Shown here in pieces: positions 8,825 through 17,539 of a stretch of DNA of 64,000 bases. Source of the DNA: Sphingomonas sp. (lineage in GTDB: Bacteria > Pseudomonadota > Alphaproteobacteria > Sphingomonadales > Sphingomonadaceae); contig NZ_QFOB01000002.1 of the NCBI RefSeq assembly GCF_003248515.1, forward strand, positions 421,773 through 485,772. The letters run 5' to 3'. Both the position numbers and the translations under genes were made by a program. The stretch's first letter is position 1, and every line of letters starts with the position of its first letter. The notes beneath the pieces are model-generated. The model was given only the letters and a program-made list of their open reading frames with translations, was not told the origin of the DNA and did not search any database.

Positions 8825-10312
8825 ATGAGCAAGGCAATGGAAGCCATCGACACGGCGAATGTGCCGGATCTGCGAACGGCATTTGATCGCGATCCCGATC
8901 GCCTCGAACGCTATGTGATCCGGCAGGGGCCGATCCGGTTCGATTGGTCGAAGACTCATCTCACCGACGAATTGGTGCAGAGCTTTCTCGCGCTGGCCGG
9001 GGACATGGATTTCGCCGCGCGCCGCGATGCGCTGTTCGCGGGTGAGCCGGTCAACGTTACAGAAGGGCGCGCGGCGGAGCATCCGGCCGAGCGTGGGGAG
9101 GGCAGGCCGGAAAGTGTCGCCCGGGCTCGCGCGCAGCATATGCGGATGCGCGCGCTGATCGAAGCGATCGATGCCGGCGATCTGGGTGAGATACGCCACG
9201 TCCTGCACATCGGCATTGGCGGTTCGGCGCTTGGCCCCAAGCTGATCCTGGATGCGCTGGGCGATGGTGTGTCCCGCTATGACGTGGCGGTTGTTTCCAA
9301 TGTCGACGGTACGGCGCTGGAGCGCGCGATGAAGGGGGTCGATCCGCGCAAGACGCTGGTCGCGGTCGCCTCCAAGACCTTCACCACCACCGAGACGATG
9401 CTCAATGCCGCCAGCGCCGTCGCGTGGATGGATGAGGCGGGCGTGGATGCGCGATCGCGGGTGATCGCGCTCACGGCCGCGCCGGAAAAGGCCGTCGAAT
9501 GGGGCGTGGGCGAGGATCGCATCCTGCCGTTCGCGGAAAGCGTCGGTGGCCGCTATTCCTTATGGTCTTCCATCGGATTTCCGGCGGCCATCGCGCTGGG
9601 GTGGGACCGGTTCGAGCGGCTTCTGGCCGGCGCGGCCGCGATGGATCGGCACTTCCGCCAGGCGGAGCCCGCTGCGAATGCGCCACTGATCGCGGCCTTC
9701 GCCGATCGCTATTATGCGCGCGCGTTGAAATGCCAGACGCGCGCTCTCTTCGCCTATGATGAGCGGCTGGCGCTGCTGCCCTCCTATCTTCAGCAGCTGG
9801 AGATGGAGAGCAATGGCAAGCGCGTGACGGCCGGGGGGCAGGCCGTTGACGGGCCGACCGCGCCGATCACCTGGGGCGGCGTGGGCACGGATGCGCAGCA
9901 TGCCGTGTTCCAGCTGTTGCATCAGGGCACGGTGCTGATGCCGGTGGAGTTCATCGCATCGCTGGCGCCGGGGCACAGCCTCGATCCCGCGCATCACCGC
10001 GCGTTGCTCACCAATTGCTTCGCCCAGGGTGCGGCCCTGATGCAAGGGCGCGACAATCCATCCGATCCCGCCCGCGCCTTTCCGGGCAACCGGCCTTCCA
10101 CCACGATCGTGCTGGATGACGTGACACCGGAAGCGCTGGGCGCGCTGATCGCTTTCTATGAGCATCGCACCTTCGCCAATGCCGTGCTGATGGGGGTGAA
10201 TCCGTTCGATCAGTTCGGTGTCGAACTGGGCAAGGAAATCGCCAGGGCCATCGAGAAGGATGGCGCCAGGGGCTTCGATCCCTCGACCACGGCGCTGATC
10301 GAGCTGATCTGA
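8825..10312 (+). CDS. pgi: Glucose-6-phosphate isomerase
   Basis: A 495-residue phosphoglucose isomerase converting fructose-6-phosphate to glucose-6-phosphate. Family signatures visible are GIGGSALGPKL, FPGNRPSTTIVLDDVTP and the C-terminal DQFGVELGKEIARAIE. The ATG at 8825, 8 nt after an AGGA, was preferred over the open-frame start at 8768, which adds residues not typical of the family. It is the last gene of the hexose block. Since glycolysis in this group usually runs through Entner-Doudoroff, the likely direction is toward glucose-6-phosphate for Zwf. Confidence 0.96.
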   Translation: MSKAMEAIDTANVPDLRTAFDRDPDRLERYVIRQGPIRFDWSKTHLTDELVQSFLALAGDMDFAARRDALFAGEPVNVTEGRAAEHPAERGEGRPESVARARAQHMRMRALIEAIDAGDLGEIRHVLHIGIGGSALGPKLILDALGDGVSRYDVAVVSNVDGTALERAMKGVDPRKTLVAVASKTFTTTETMLNAASAVAWMDEAGVDARSRVIALTAAPEKAVEWGVGEDRILPFAESVGGRYSLWSSIGFPAAIALGWDRFERLLAGAAAMDRHFRQAEPAANAPLIAAFADRYYARALKCQTRALFAYDERLALLPSYLQQLEMESNGKRVTAGGQAVDGPTAPITWGGVGTDAQHAVFQLLHQGTVLMPVEFIASLAPGHSLDPAHHRALLTNCFAQGAALMQGRDNPSDPARAFPGNRPSTTIVLDDVTPEALGALIAFYEHRTFANAVLMGVNPFDQFGVELGKEIARAIEKDGARGFDPSTTALIELI

Positions 10313-10609
10313 CAGGCTGCCGATGCGGACATGGCCGATCGGGCGGGAGGCGCGGCGGCAAGGGGATCCGGCGGGCGATCATGATCGGGCCGGCCGGATC
10401 CCATGTCACTGCCTGGCAAATGCGGGGGGCGTGATGGAGCCCGCGGTTCCGGAGCATTTGCCCGCCTTTTCTCTCGCCCGCCATGATCGCCCGCGTCGAC
10501 CGATGGAGCGGGGAAGGCCAGGAAATTATTCTATGAGAGAATATTTGTAAGGGGGTGCCCGGGCTGATAATCCTGTCGGACAAACAGGAAAGCTGGAGGG
10601 GGAGACGGG
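10313..10609. promoter_or_regulatory. Intergenic boundary between hexose block and catabolic region
   Basis: A 297-nt gap. The last 90 nt contain an AT-rich patch with ATTCT-ATGAG-AGAAT (about 10529-10543) and a short inverted repeat CCTGT-N7-ACAGG further down (about 10570-10586), directly upstream of the SnoaL-like gene. These may be promoter or operator elements, possibly for the AraC regulator encoded downstream. The rest shows nothing recognisable. Confidence 0.3.
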
Positions 10610-11071
10610 ATGCCAAAGGCGACGGGCGCGATCGTGGGTATCGTGCTGATCCTGCAGGCGTGGGAACCGGTTTCGGCGCGATCGCGGCAGGAGGCGGCCA
10701 ATGCCGTGGCCGCTTCAGGCTTCATCGATATGGTGTTCAACCGGCATCGTGTGGAGGAAGCGTTCGATCGCTATGTTGGGGCCGACTATATCCAGCACAA
10801 TCCTCGTGTGGCGACAGGCCGTGCCAACGGCATCCAGGCGCTGGGGCGGCTCGTCGCCCGCTTCCCCCAGATGCGCGTGTCTGTCGCCCGGATCTTGGCC
10901 GACGGCGATCTGGTGGCGATCCACACGCATCAGGTGAAGCAGCCCGGCGAGCGCGGCTCGGCGATCGCCGAATTCTTTCGCTTCGCCCGTGGCCGGATCG
11001 TCGAGCACTGGGACGTGATCGAGGAGGTTCCGGGTCCCGCTGAGGCGAAGAATGGCAACGGAATGTTCTAG
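10610..11071 (+). CDS. Secreted SnoaL-like/NTF2-fold protein
   Basis: A 153-residue protein with an N-terminal hydrophobic signal segment (residues 4-24, ending PVSARS) followed by a cone-shaped NTF2/SnoaL-like domain. The segment YIQHNPRVATGRANG and the late FFRFARGRIVEHWDVIEE match the family annotated as predicted SnoaL-like aldol-condensation enzymes. The exact reaction is unknown. The ATG follows a strong GGAGGGGGAGA site. It precedes an AraC-family regulator by 27 nt, so the two may be cotranscribed. Confidence 0.75.
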   Translation: MPKATGAIVGIVLILQAWEPVSARSRQEAANAVAASGFIDMVFNRHRVEEAFDRYVGADYIQHNPRVATGRANGIQALGRLVARFPQMRVSVARILADGDLVAIHTHQVKQPGERGSAIAEFFRFARGRIVEHWDVIEEVPGPAEAKNGNGMF

Positions 11072-11098
11072 CGCGATACGCGTGATGTCCGGTGGGCC

Positions 11099-12046
11099 AT
11101 GGATCTGCTCAGCGAATTCCTGACCAAGTTCCGCATTGATGGCTCGTCGATCGGGAGCTTCCTGTTCAGCGATCCTTGGGGGCTGGAAATGGCTGGAGGA
11201 GCATTCCTCTATGTGGTCACGCAGGGCGATTGCCTGCTGCTCGTTCCGGGGAGCAGCCCGCAAAAGCTGGAGGTGGGCGATTCCGTACTCAGCCTCGGGG
11301 GCGCCAGGGTCGTCCTCGCCTCGCGCCCTGACGCGGAAATCCTTGGCATCAAGGATCTGTGGCGCAGGACGCGAAGCCCCAAGACACCGAAGGACGGTTA
11401 TCATCGGCCGATCCGGCTTTGTTGGGGTGGGGGTGGCCGGGATTGCCGCCTGTTCACGCTCGTCGCGGCCGTGCCAGCCGACGCGACCGCGCAGGCCATC
11501 CTGCGCGCATTGCCTGATGTCATCGTGCAGAAGCGCACCGATACCGATCTGCTTTCCTGGATAAGCCGCATCGACGGTTTCGGAATGGCCGAGAGCATGG
11601 AGGAAAGGCCGGGTTTCATCGCGCTCGCCACCGCGCTGAGCCGTTTCATCCTGATGAGCCTCGTTCGTGCCTTCGTGCTGACGAGCAGCCTTTCCACGCT
11701 GGATCTGATCCGCTCGCCCGGGACGGAGGGCATTGCCCGTAGCCTGAAGGCTATCCGCATGCGACCGCTCGATTCCTGGTCCGTGAAGAGGCTCGCGCGC
11801 GAAGCCGGCATGTCCCGGACCTGCTTCTGTGATGCCTTTCGCCGTATCGTCGGCCATACGCCGATGACGTTCGTGCGGAATCAGAGGATGGAGACGGCGG
11901 CCGTACTCCTGGCAGAGGGCGGCCAATCCGTGGCGGAGATCGGTGTGCAGCTGGGCTATGCATCCGAAAAGGCGTTTCGTGGCGCGTTTGTCCGAAGCCG
12001 TGGCGTTTCCCCGAGCGCCTATCGCCGGGCCGTTCGCGCCGGCTGA
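11099..12046 (+). CDS. AraC-family transcriptional regulator with N-terminal cupin
   Basis: A 315-residue regulator. The N-terminal half (about 10-190) resembles the cupin sensor of AraC_binding_2/cupin_6 proteins, and the C-terminal 100 residues hold two helix-turn-helix motifs (SVKRLAREAGMSRTCFCDAF and VAEIGVQLGYASEKAFRGAF, ending in GVSPSAYRR). It probably senses a small molecule and activates adjacent genes, either the SnoaL-like gene upstream or the Rieske oxygenase 100 nt downstream. The effector is unknown. Confidence 0.9.
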   Translation: MDLLSEFLTKFRIDGSSIGSFLFSDPWGLEMAGGAFLYVVTQGDCLLLVPGSSPQKLEVGDSVLSLGGARVVLASRPDAEILGIKDLWRRTRSPKTPKDGYHRPIRLCWGGGGRDCRLFTLVAAVPADATAQAILRALPDVIVQKRTDTDLLSWISRIDGFGMAESMEERPGFIALATALSRFILMSLVRAFVLTSSLSTLDLIRSPGTEGIARSLKAIRMRPLDSWSVKRLAREAGMSRTCFCDAFRRIVGHTPMTFVRNQRMETAAVLLAEGGQSVAEIGVQLGYASEKAFRGAFVRSRGVSPSAYRRAVRAG

Positions 12047-12145
12047 TCCTTCCAGGTCAGTGCCGGACGCCGGAGCCGTTTATCCGGACGGCATGCCATC
12101 GCGGGCGGACGAACGAGGGAGCATCCTACCTTGCGGGAGGATGCC

Positions 12146-13207
12146 ATGACCTATCTGAGAAATGCCTGGTATGCCGCGCTGTGGAGCGAAATGCTCGGCC
12201 AAGGCACGGTCGCGCGCCGCATGCTGGACGAGCCGATCCTTTTCTATCGCGATTCCGGAGGGAGGGCGGTGGCCCTCGCCAATCGCTGCCCGCATCGCTT
12301 CGCCCCGCTGGATAGGGGGATCATCATCGGTGATGAGGTGCAGTGCGGCTATCACGGCCTTCGTTTCGCACCGGACGGCCGCTGTCGTTACAGCCCGCAG
12401 ACGCCCGAGGCCCCTCCGGCGGCGCGCATCCGCAGCTATCCGATCGCGGAGCGGGATACGATCCTGTGGATCTGGATGGGCCATGCAGAGGATGCCGATC
12501 CTGGCCTGATTCCGGCTTATCCCGTGCTGAACGACGATCGGGAGCATCGCACCGTGCGCGGTTATTATCGCTCGGCGGGTCATTATCAACTCGTGATCGA
12601 CAATCTCATGGACCTAACCCACCCGGAGTTCGTCCATGCCGGTTCGCTCGGCAGCCCGGATCTGAATCGTGCTTGCTACGAGGTGGAGCGGGCGGGCCCG
12701 CGCAGCGTCCGATCGAACAGATGGTATACGCACGGCGCTTCTCCGCCCGCCTTCGAGCGCTTCTTTCCGACGGCGGGCCGCCAGGTCGAACATTGGGTCG
12801 ACATGCTGTGGACCGCGCCGGCCAATCTCGCGCTGACGGTGGGCATCACGCTTTCGGACACGCCACGGAGCGAAGGGCGGGAATCCCTCTCGCTGCATCT
12901 CCTCAGTCCGGAGACGGCTACCCACACCCATTATCTCTTCTCGTCGACGCGTAGCCACTCGCTGGACTCCGTCGAGCAGGACCGGCGCTCGCTCGAAACG
13001 ATCCGCCACGCCTTCGAGATGGAGGACAGTCCGATGCTGGCCGCGGTGCAGGCAAATATGGGAACGAGCGATCTCTGGTCGTTGCGACCTTTGATCCTGC
13101 CCGGCGATGCGGGAGCGGTCCGGGCGCGGCGTCTTCTCGACAAGCTGATCCGTGAGGAAGTGGCGCTGGATGCCGGCAAGATTCCCGTCGATCAGGGCTC
13201 GATATAG
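12146..13207 (+). CDS. Rieske non-heme iron oxygenase, VanA-like O-demethylase alpha subunit
   Basis: A 353-residue aromatic ring-hydroxylating-type oxygenase. The Rieske [2Fe-2S] cluster ligands are Cys48/His50 and Cys67/His70 (C-P-H and C-G-Y-H), and the mononuclear iron site includes His159 and His164 in the D-N-L-M-D-L-T-H-P-E-F-V-H motif. Length and motifs match vanillate O-demethylase, toluenesulfonate methyl-monooxygenase and related single-subunit demethylases. It would remove a methoxy or methyl group from an aromatic or cyclic acid using electrons from a reductase. No VanB-like reductase is encoded nearby. The ATG at 12146 is 5 nt after GGGAGG. Its 3' end overlaps the convergent LysR gene by 16 nt. 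Confidence 0.88.
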   Translation: MTYLRNAWYAALWSEMLGQGTVARRMLDEPILFYRDSGGRAVALANRCPHRFAPLDRGIIIGDEVQCGYHGLRFAPDGRCRYSPQTPEAPPAARIRSYPIAERDTILWIWMGHAEDADPGLIPAYPVLNDDREHRTVRGYYRSAGHYQLVIDNLMDLTHPEFVHAGSLGSPDLNRACYEVERAGPRSVRSNRWYTHGASPPAFERFFPTAGRQVEHWVDMLWTAPANLALTVGITLSDTPRSEGRESLSLHLLSPETATHTHYLFSSTRSHSLDSVEQDRRSLETIRHAFEMEDSPMLAAVQANMGTSDLWSLRPLILPGDAGAVRARRLLDKLIREEVALDAGKIPVDQGSI

Positions 13208-14163
13208 GGGAGGAAGGCCGGGCGAGAGTCCCCCGGCCATCGATCGGGCAGGCGCCGGACGAGATCGGACACCAGCCGGGCGATCGTCCGGATCGCGAGC
13301 GTCGGGGGGCGCTGGGTCGACCGCGCCAGCGCCAGGATGATTTCGAGGGCGGGCTCGACGATCTCTACCGCGCCGACGTTGCCCAGGGCCGCCGCCTCGC
13401 GCACCGCACCCCGAGTGGCGATCGTGCAGCCGAGGCCGGCGGCGACGAGCGTGCGTTGGGTCGCGAGCTGATCCACGTCCATCCCGAAATTGAGCTGCAC
13501 ACCCGCTTTTCGGGCCGCCTGATCCACCAGCATGCGAGGGGCATTGGGTGGTTTCGCCATCAGCAGGCGCCGTGATCCGATCGTCTCCAGTGTCACGCCT
13601 GCCGCGCTTGCCAGGGGATCGTCCGGGGGTGTGACGAAGCACATGGGCAGGCGCAAAAGTGCCTCGTCCTTGCTCTGGAGCATGCCGGGTTCGCGCAGCA
13701 CCAAGGCCAGATCGATCCGCCCGGCCGCTACCTGTTCGCCAAGCTGGCCTCCGCTCGCCTCGGTCAGGTGCAGATCGATACCTGGATGATCCCGTGCCAC
13801 CATCCGCGTGAGATCGGCTGCGATCGGGACGGACGGAAGCAGGCCGAGGCTGACATTCCCGACCGGCAGCCCGCCGCGCGATTTCAGATCCACGAGAAGC
13901 TGGTCCGCTTCCGTCACGAGCGCGCGGACGCGATCACGGATCGCCTCCCCCGTCTCCGTCAGCTTCAGGCCCCGACCGGTGCGATAGAAAAGCGTGCACT
14001 GGCAGGCGATTTCCAGCGCGGCGATCTGTCTGCTGATCACGGGTTGTGGGCGGCTCAGCATTACCGCCGCACGCGACAGGCTGCCGACTTCGGCGATCAG
14101 CAGAAAGAGCTTCCATCGCTCAATATCCAGGGCAGCCCCGGTCCGGCGCGGATTGCTCGCCAT
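13192..14163 (-). CDS. LysR-family regulator (paralogue 1)
   Basis: A 323-residue LysR-type regulator with an N-terminal winged helix-turn-helix (about residues 13-72, SLSRAAVMLSRPQPVISRQI) and a periplasmic-binding-protein-like effector domain. It is the last gene of a minus-strand series after GntR and ALDH, starting only 9 nt after the ALDH stop. It is strikingly similar to the LysR protein at 33351-34322: both have ERWKLFLL, RPQPVISR, PGIDLHLTEASGGQL and AKPPNA in the same order and the same total length. The inducer and targets are unknown. Confidence 0.92.
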   Translation of the reverse strand: MASNPRRTGAALDIERWKLFLLIAEVGSLSRAAVMLSRPQPVISRQIAALEIACQCTLFYRTGRGLKLTETGEAIRDRVRALVTEADQLLVDLKSRGGLPVGNVSLGLLPSVPIAADLTRMVARDHPGIDLHLTEASGGQLGEQVAAGRIDLALVLREPGMLQSKDEALLRLPMCFVTPPDDPLASAAGVTLETIGSRRLLMAKPPNAPRMLVDQAARKAGVQLNFGMDVDQLATQRTLVAAGLGCTIATRGAVREAAALGNVGAVEIVEPALEIILALARSTQRPPTLAIRTIARLVSDLVRRLPDRWPGDSRPAFLPYIEP

Positions 14164-14172
14164 CGCGCCTGC

Positions 14173-15639
14173 TCAGCCCTCGCGTGCGCCTTCCCAGGCC
14201 AGGTATTTCAGCTCCAGATACTCATCGATTCCATAGATCGATCCTTCGCGGCCCAGGCCCGATTGCTTGATTCCGCCGAAGGGCGCGATCTCGTTGGAGA
14301 TGAGACCAGTATTGATGCCGACCATTCCGGCTTCCAGCGCCGCCGCGACCCGCCAGATCCGCCTGTCGTCCGCCGAGAAGAGATAGGCGGCAAGGCCGAA
14401 ATCCGTGTCGTTCGCCATGCGGATAGCGTCTGCCTCATTGGTAAAGCGGATCAGCGGGGCGACGGGTCCGAACGTCTCCTCGCGGGTGACGATCATGTCG
14501 TGCGTCACGTCGGTGAGAACGGTGGGCTGGAAGAACAGCCCACCGCGATCGTGACGGCCGCCGCCACAGCGGACCCGTGCGCCCTTTGCCACCGCATCCG
14601 CGATATGGGATTCCACCTTGGCGATCGCATCGCCGTCGATCAGCGGGCCTTGCTGCACGCCTTCCTCGAAGCCGCCGCCCACGCGCAATTTCCTGACGCG
14701 TTCGGCGAGCCTTTCAGCCACGGCTTCATAGATTCCATCCTGAACGTAGATCCGGTTCGCGCTGATGCAGGCCTGGCCGGTGTTGCGATATTTGGTGGCG
14801 ATCAGGCCATCCACTGCCGTGTCAACATCGGCATCATCGAATATCAGGAGCGGCGCGTTACCGCCCAGTTCCATGGACATCTTCTTGATGGTCGGCGCTG
14901 ATTGCGCGATCAGGATGCGGCCCACTTCGGTCGATCCGGTAAAGGTGATCTTCCGCACGAGCGGATTGCTGGTCAGTTCCGCGCCGATCGTTCTTGCGTT
15001 GCCGGTGACCACGTTGAACACGCCGCCCGGAATGCCTGCGCGTTGGGCCAGTTCGGCCAGCGCAAAGGCGGTTAGCGGCGTTTGTTCGGCGGGCTTCACG
15101 ACCATTGTGCAGCCGGCTGCCAAGGCGGGTGCCGCCTTGCGAGTGATCATCGCGGCGGGAAAATTCCAGGGTGTGATCGCCGCGCAGACGCCGACCGGTT
15201 CCTTCAGGGTGACAATCCGGCGCGACGGCTCCGGAGAGGCCATGATGTCGCCCTTCACGCGCTTGGCTTCCTCGGCGAACCATTCGATGAAGGACGCGGC
15301 ATAAGCGATTTCTCCTTTCGCCTCCGCGAAGGGCTTGCCTTCCTCAAGTACGATCAAACGCGCCAGATCGTCGCTATGCTCGATCGTGAGATCAAACCAG
15401 CGCCGCAGGAGAATCGAGCGCTGTTTGGGGGGCAAGGCGCGCCATCCGGGGCCGGCCCGATGGGCCGCCTCGATCGCGTCCACTGTCTGCGCGCGATCGA
15501 GTTGGGGAATATCGCCGAGTTTCTCGCCCGTTGCAGGATTGTGCAGCGGAAAGCCGCCATCGGCGCCTTCCCGGATCCACTGACCGCCCACATAGGCGGC
15601 CGATCGGAACAAGTCTGCGTCGCGCATTTCGTGGGGCAT
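14173..15639 (-). CDS. NAD(P)-dependent aldehyde dehydrogenase, succinate-semialdehyde dehydrogenase type
   Basis: A 488-residue aldehyde dehydrogenase of the GabD type. It has FTGSTEVGR for cofactor binding, MELGGNAPL with the general-base Glu, and catalytic Cys291 in GQACISANR. It oxidises an aldehyde, probably a semialdehyde, to an acid in the cytoplasm. It is preceded by a FadR-type GntR gene and a 13-bp inverted repeat about 70 nt upstream of its start, and followed by LysR. In a catabolic setting its real substrate may be a pathway aldehyde rather than succinate semialdehyde, so no symbol is given. Confidence 0.9.
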   Translation of the reverse strand: MPHEMRDADLFRSAAYVGGQWIREGADGGFPLHNPATGEKLGDIPQLDRAQTVDAIEAAHRAGPGWRALPPKQRSILLRRWFDLTIEHSDDLARLIVLEEGKPFAEAKGEIAYAASFIEWFAEEAKRVKGDIMASPEPSRRIVTLKEPVGVCAAITPWNFPAAMITRKAAPALAAGCTMVVKPAEQTPLTAFALAELAQRAGIPGGVFNVVTGNARTIGAELTSNPLVRKITFTGSTEVGRILIAQSAPTIKKMSMELGGNAPLLIFDDADVDTAVDGLIATKYRNTGQACISANRIYVQDGIYEAVAERLAERVRKLRVGGGFEEGVQQGPLIDGDAIAKVESHIADAVAKGARVRCGGGRHDRGGLFFQPTVLTDVTHDMIVTREETFGPVAPLIRFTNEADAIRMANDTDFGLAAYLFSADDRRIWRVAAALEAGMVGINTGLISNEIAPFGGIKQSGLGREGSIYGIDEYLELKYLAWEGAREG

Positions 15640-15709
15640 TCCATCCTCGCCTGTTCTGCGCGCCCTTTCGGCGCAGTCGGGATCATGTGCCTCGCAGGCA
15701 TAGCATTGT

Positions 15710-15745
15710 CCAGATTAATATGGATATTGAGTCATATTAATCTGG
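15710..15745. promoter_or_regulatory. 13-bp perfect inverted repeat, candidate operator
   Basis: CCAGATTAATATG (15710-15722) and its exact reverse complement CATATTAATCTGG (15733-15745) flank a 10-nt spacer. The element is very AT-rich in otherwise GC-rich DNA, lies immediately after the GntR stop codon and 71 nt upstream of the ALDH start. It may be a GntR or LysR operator/promoter for the ALDH gene, or a hairpin ending gntR transcription; there is no T tract to favour termination. Confidence 0.7.
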
Positions 15746-16465
15746 CTAGATGGCGCCGAAGACGCGCTGGCGGATGGATTCGATGTGAAGTCGCATCAGT
15801 TCTTCGGCCTGGCGTGGATCATGGTCGGCGATAGCCTCCACCCACGCGTCATGCTCGGCATCGATGTCGTCCGCGCCGGTCGAAAGCGTCTGGATCCGAA
15901 ATTTCAGCTTCGGCGGCATGGCTTCGCGCACCATATCGTAGAGGGCGAGCAGCAATGTATTCCGAGCCGCCTGCGCCATCAGGCGATGAAGCCTGTGATC
16001 CAGCTTTATCCACTGATCCTGCTCGCGGGTCTCGCGCATCGTGGCGACGCACCGCCGCATCTCCTCGATATCGGCGGGGAGGGCGCGTGCGGCAGCGAGA
16101 CTGGCCAGTTTCGGCTCGATCGCGAGACGCGCCTCGAAGGCTTCGAGCGGACTGATCCGGTCGGCGAGGCCGGTCGGCAAATCGGGGAGTGACCGATTGC
16201 CGATGAACGTGCCTTTGCCGACATGTCGCCAGATCAGACCTTCGCCTTCGGCTGCTTTGAGCAATCGCCGGATTCGGTTGCGGGTGACGCCCAGCAATGC
16301 GGCCAGTTCTGGCTCGGTGGGCAGGCGATCCCCCTCGCTGCTGCCCTCGCGGGAAACGAACGAGCGGAATCGCGACAGGTCTGCGGCAAAATCCTCCATG
16401 TCGGAACGGTAATGCCAAACATCTCCATGGTCCACGACCCCATATAAATAACTTGCAATGCCCAT
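15746..16465 (-). CDS. GntR-family regulator, FadR/FCD subfamily
   Basis: A 239-residue regulator with an N-terminal winged helix-turn-helix (LPTEPELAALLGVTRNRIRRLL at about 48-69, WRHVGKGTFI wing) and an all-helical FCD ligand domain (about 90-230) containing the D-x3-H-type LDHRLHRLM segment that often binds a metal. Such proteins repress catabolic genes for organic acids and are released by a carboxylate. It is divergent from the cyclodeaminase-led operon and upstream of ALDH, so it could control both. A downstream in-frame ATG (16399) lacks a ribosome site; the one used has GGTGGG about 9 nt upstream. Confidence 0.9.
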   Translation of the reverse strand: MGIASYLYGVVDHGDVWHYRSDMEDFAADLSRFRSFVSREGSSEGDRLPTEPELAALLGVTRNRIRRLLKAAEGEGLIWRHVGKGTFIGNRSLPDLPTGLADRISPLEAFEARLAIEPKLASLAAARALPADIEEMRRCVATMRETREQDQWIKLDHRLHRLMAQAARNTLLLALYDMVREAMPPKLKFRIQTLSTGADDIDAEHDAWVEAIADHDPRQAEELMRLHIESIRQRVFGAI

Positions 16466-16529
16466 ATTGACATGCCCACCGACGGCCGGTTAGGCAGGAA
16501 AAAATTCGCGGAGAGGGTAATTAAGGGCG

Positions 16530-17537
16530 ATGGGGCAACCAGTGTTCGTATCGGCTCAGGCCGCCGTCCGCGCATTTGCGTGGCCGGATGCCATCGCGGC
16601 GATCCAGGCGGCTTATACCGTGCCGGCAGATCCGACCGCATTGCCGCCGCGCACGGTGGCCAGGGCGCCCGGCGTATGGTTGCGCTGCCTGCCCGCCATT
16701 CCTGCGAATGGTCGCTATTTCGGCGCGAAGCTGATGGGCATGGCACCATCGTCGACGACGCCCGGTGTTGATTATGTGATCGTGCTGTTCGATCGCGAGA
16801 CGAGCGGTATCGCGGCATTTGTCGATGCCAATCTCGTGACGGGTTATCGCACGGCATCCACCACGGCCGCTGCTCTCGACAGGCTCGTGCCGCGTGAGCC
16901 GGTGACCCTCGCTATATTGGGCAGCGGTCTCGAGGCGACGATGCATCTTCGCGCTTTCGCCTCAATCCGCGAGATCGGTGCCTGTACCGTCTTCAGCCCC
17001 ACGCCGCACAAACGGGACGCCTTCGCGCAATCTTTGGGCGCGGAGTTGGGAATCGATATTCGCGCCGTCGCCACGCCTGCGGAAGGCGTGCGTGAGGCGG
17101 GTGTTGTGCTGGCGGCCGCGCGCTCGCGGGGGGAGCAGCCGATCCTGTTCGGGAATTGGCTGCGGCCAGACGCAACGATCCTTTCGATCGGATCCACCGT
17201 GCCCGAGCAACGCGAGTTGGATGCCAGCGTCATCGCTGCGGCGGATCTGATCGTGTGCGACACGCTGGAGGAAGTGATCGAGGAAACCGGCGACATGCTG
17301 GCTGCGGCGGCATCGGGCGTGGATACTCATGGCCGCTGCTTCGGCATGGACCAGTTGATGGCGGGCGCGCTGGACGCGCGCATCGCGCAGGCGGGCATCC
17401 GCATGTTCAAATCGGTCGGGGCCGGTCTTCAGGATGTCGTGATCGCGGAGATGATCCTCACGCGCGCGCTGGAGGCTGGTCTGGCCACACCGCTGCCGAT
17501 CCAATTCGATACGAAGCGGCCGCAGAAGAAAGGATAA
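16530..17537 (+). CDS. Ornithine cyclodeaminase/mu-crystallin family protein
   Basis: A 335-residue member of the ornithine cyclodeaminase, alanine dehydrogenase and ketimine reductase family. It shows the NAD-binding segment LAILGSGLEATMHLRAF (about 128-144) and the upstream substrate-side KLMGMAP and VDANLVTGYRTA motifs. In this family the reaction ranges from cyclodeamination to imine reduction. It starts a plus-strand operon whose next gene, a DHDPS-like lyase, begins 2 nt after its stop. With no amino-acid genes nearby, a role on a keto- or imino-acid intermediate of a catabolic pathway is inferred. Confidence 0.85.
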   Translation: MGQPVFVSAQAAVRAFAWPDAIAAIQAAYTVPADPTALPPRTVARAPGVWLRCLPAIPANGRYFGAKLMGMAPSSTTPGVDYVIVLFDRETSGIAAFVDANLVTGYRTASTTAAALDRLVPREPVTLAILGSGLEATMHLRAFASIREIGACTVFSPTPHKRDAFAQSLGAELGIDIRAVATPAEGVREAGVVLAAARSRGEQPILFGNWLRPDATILSIGSTVPEQRELDASVIAAADLIVCDTLEEVIEETGDMLAAAASGVDTHGRCFGMDQLMAGALDARIAQAGIRMFKSVGAGLQDVVIAEMILTRALEAGLATPLPIQFDTKRPQKKG

Positions 17538-17539
17538 AA

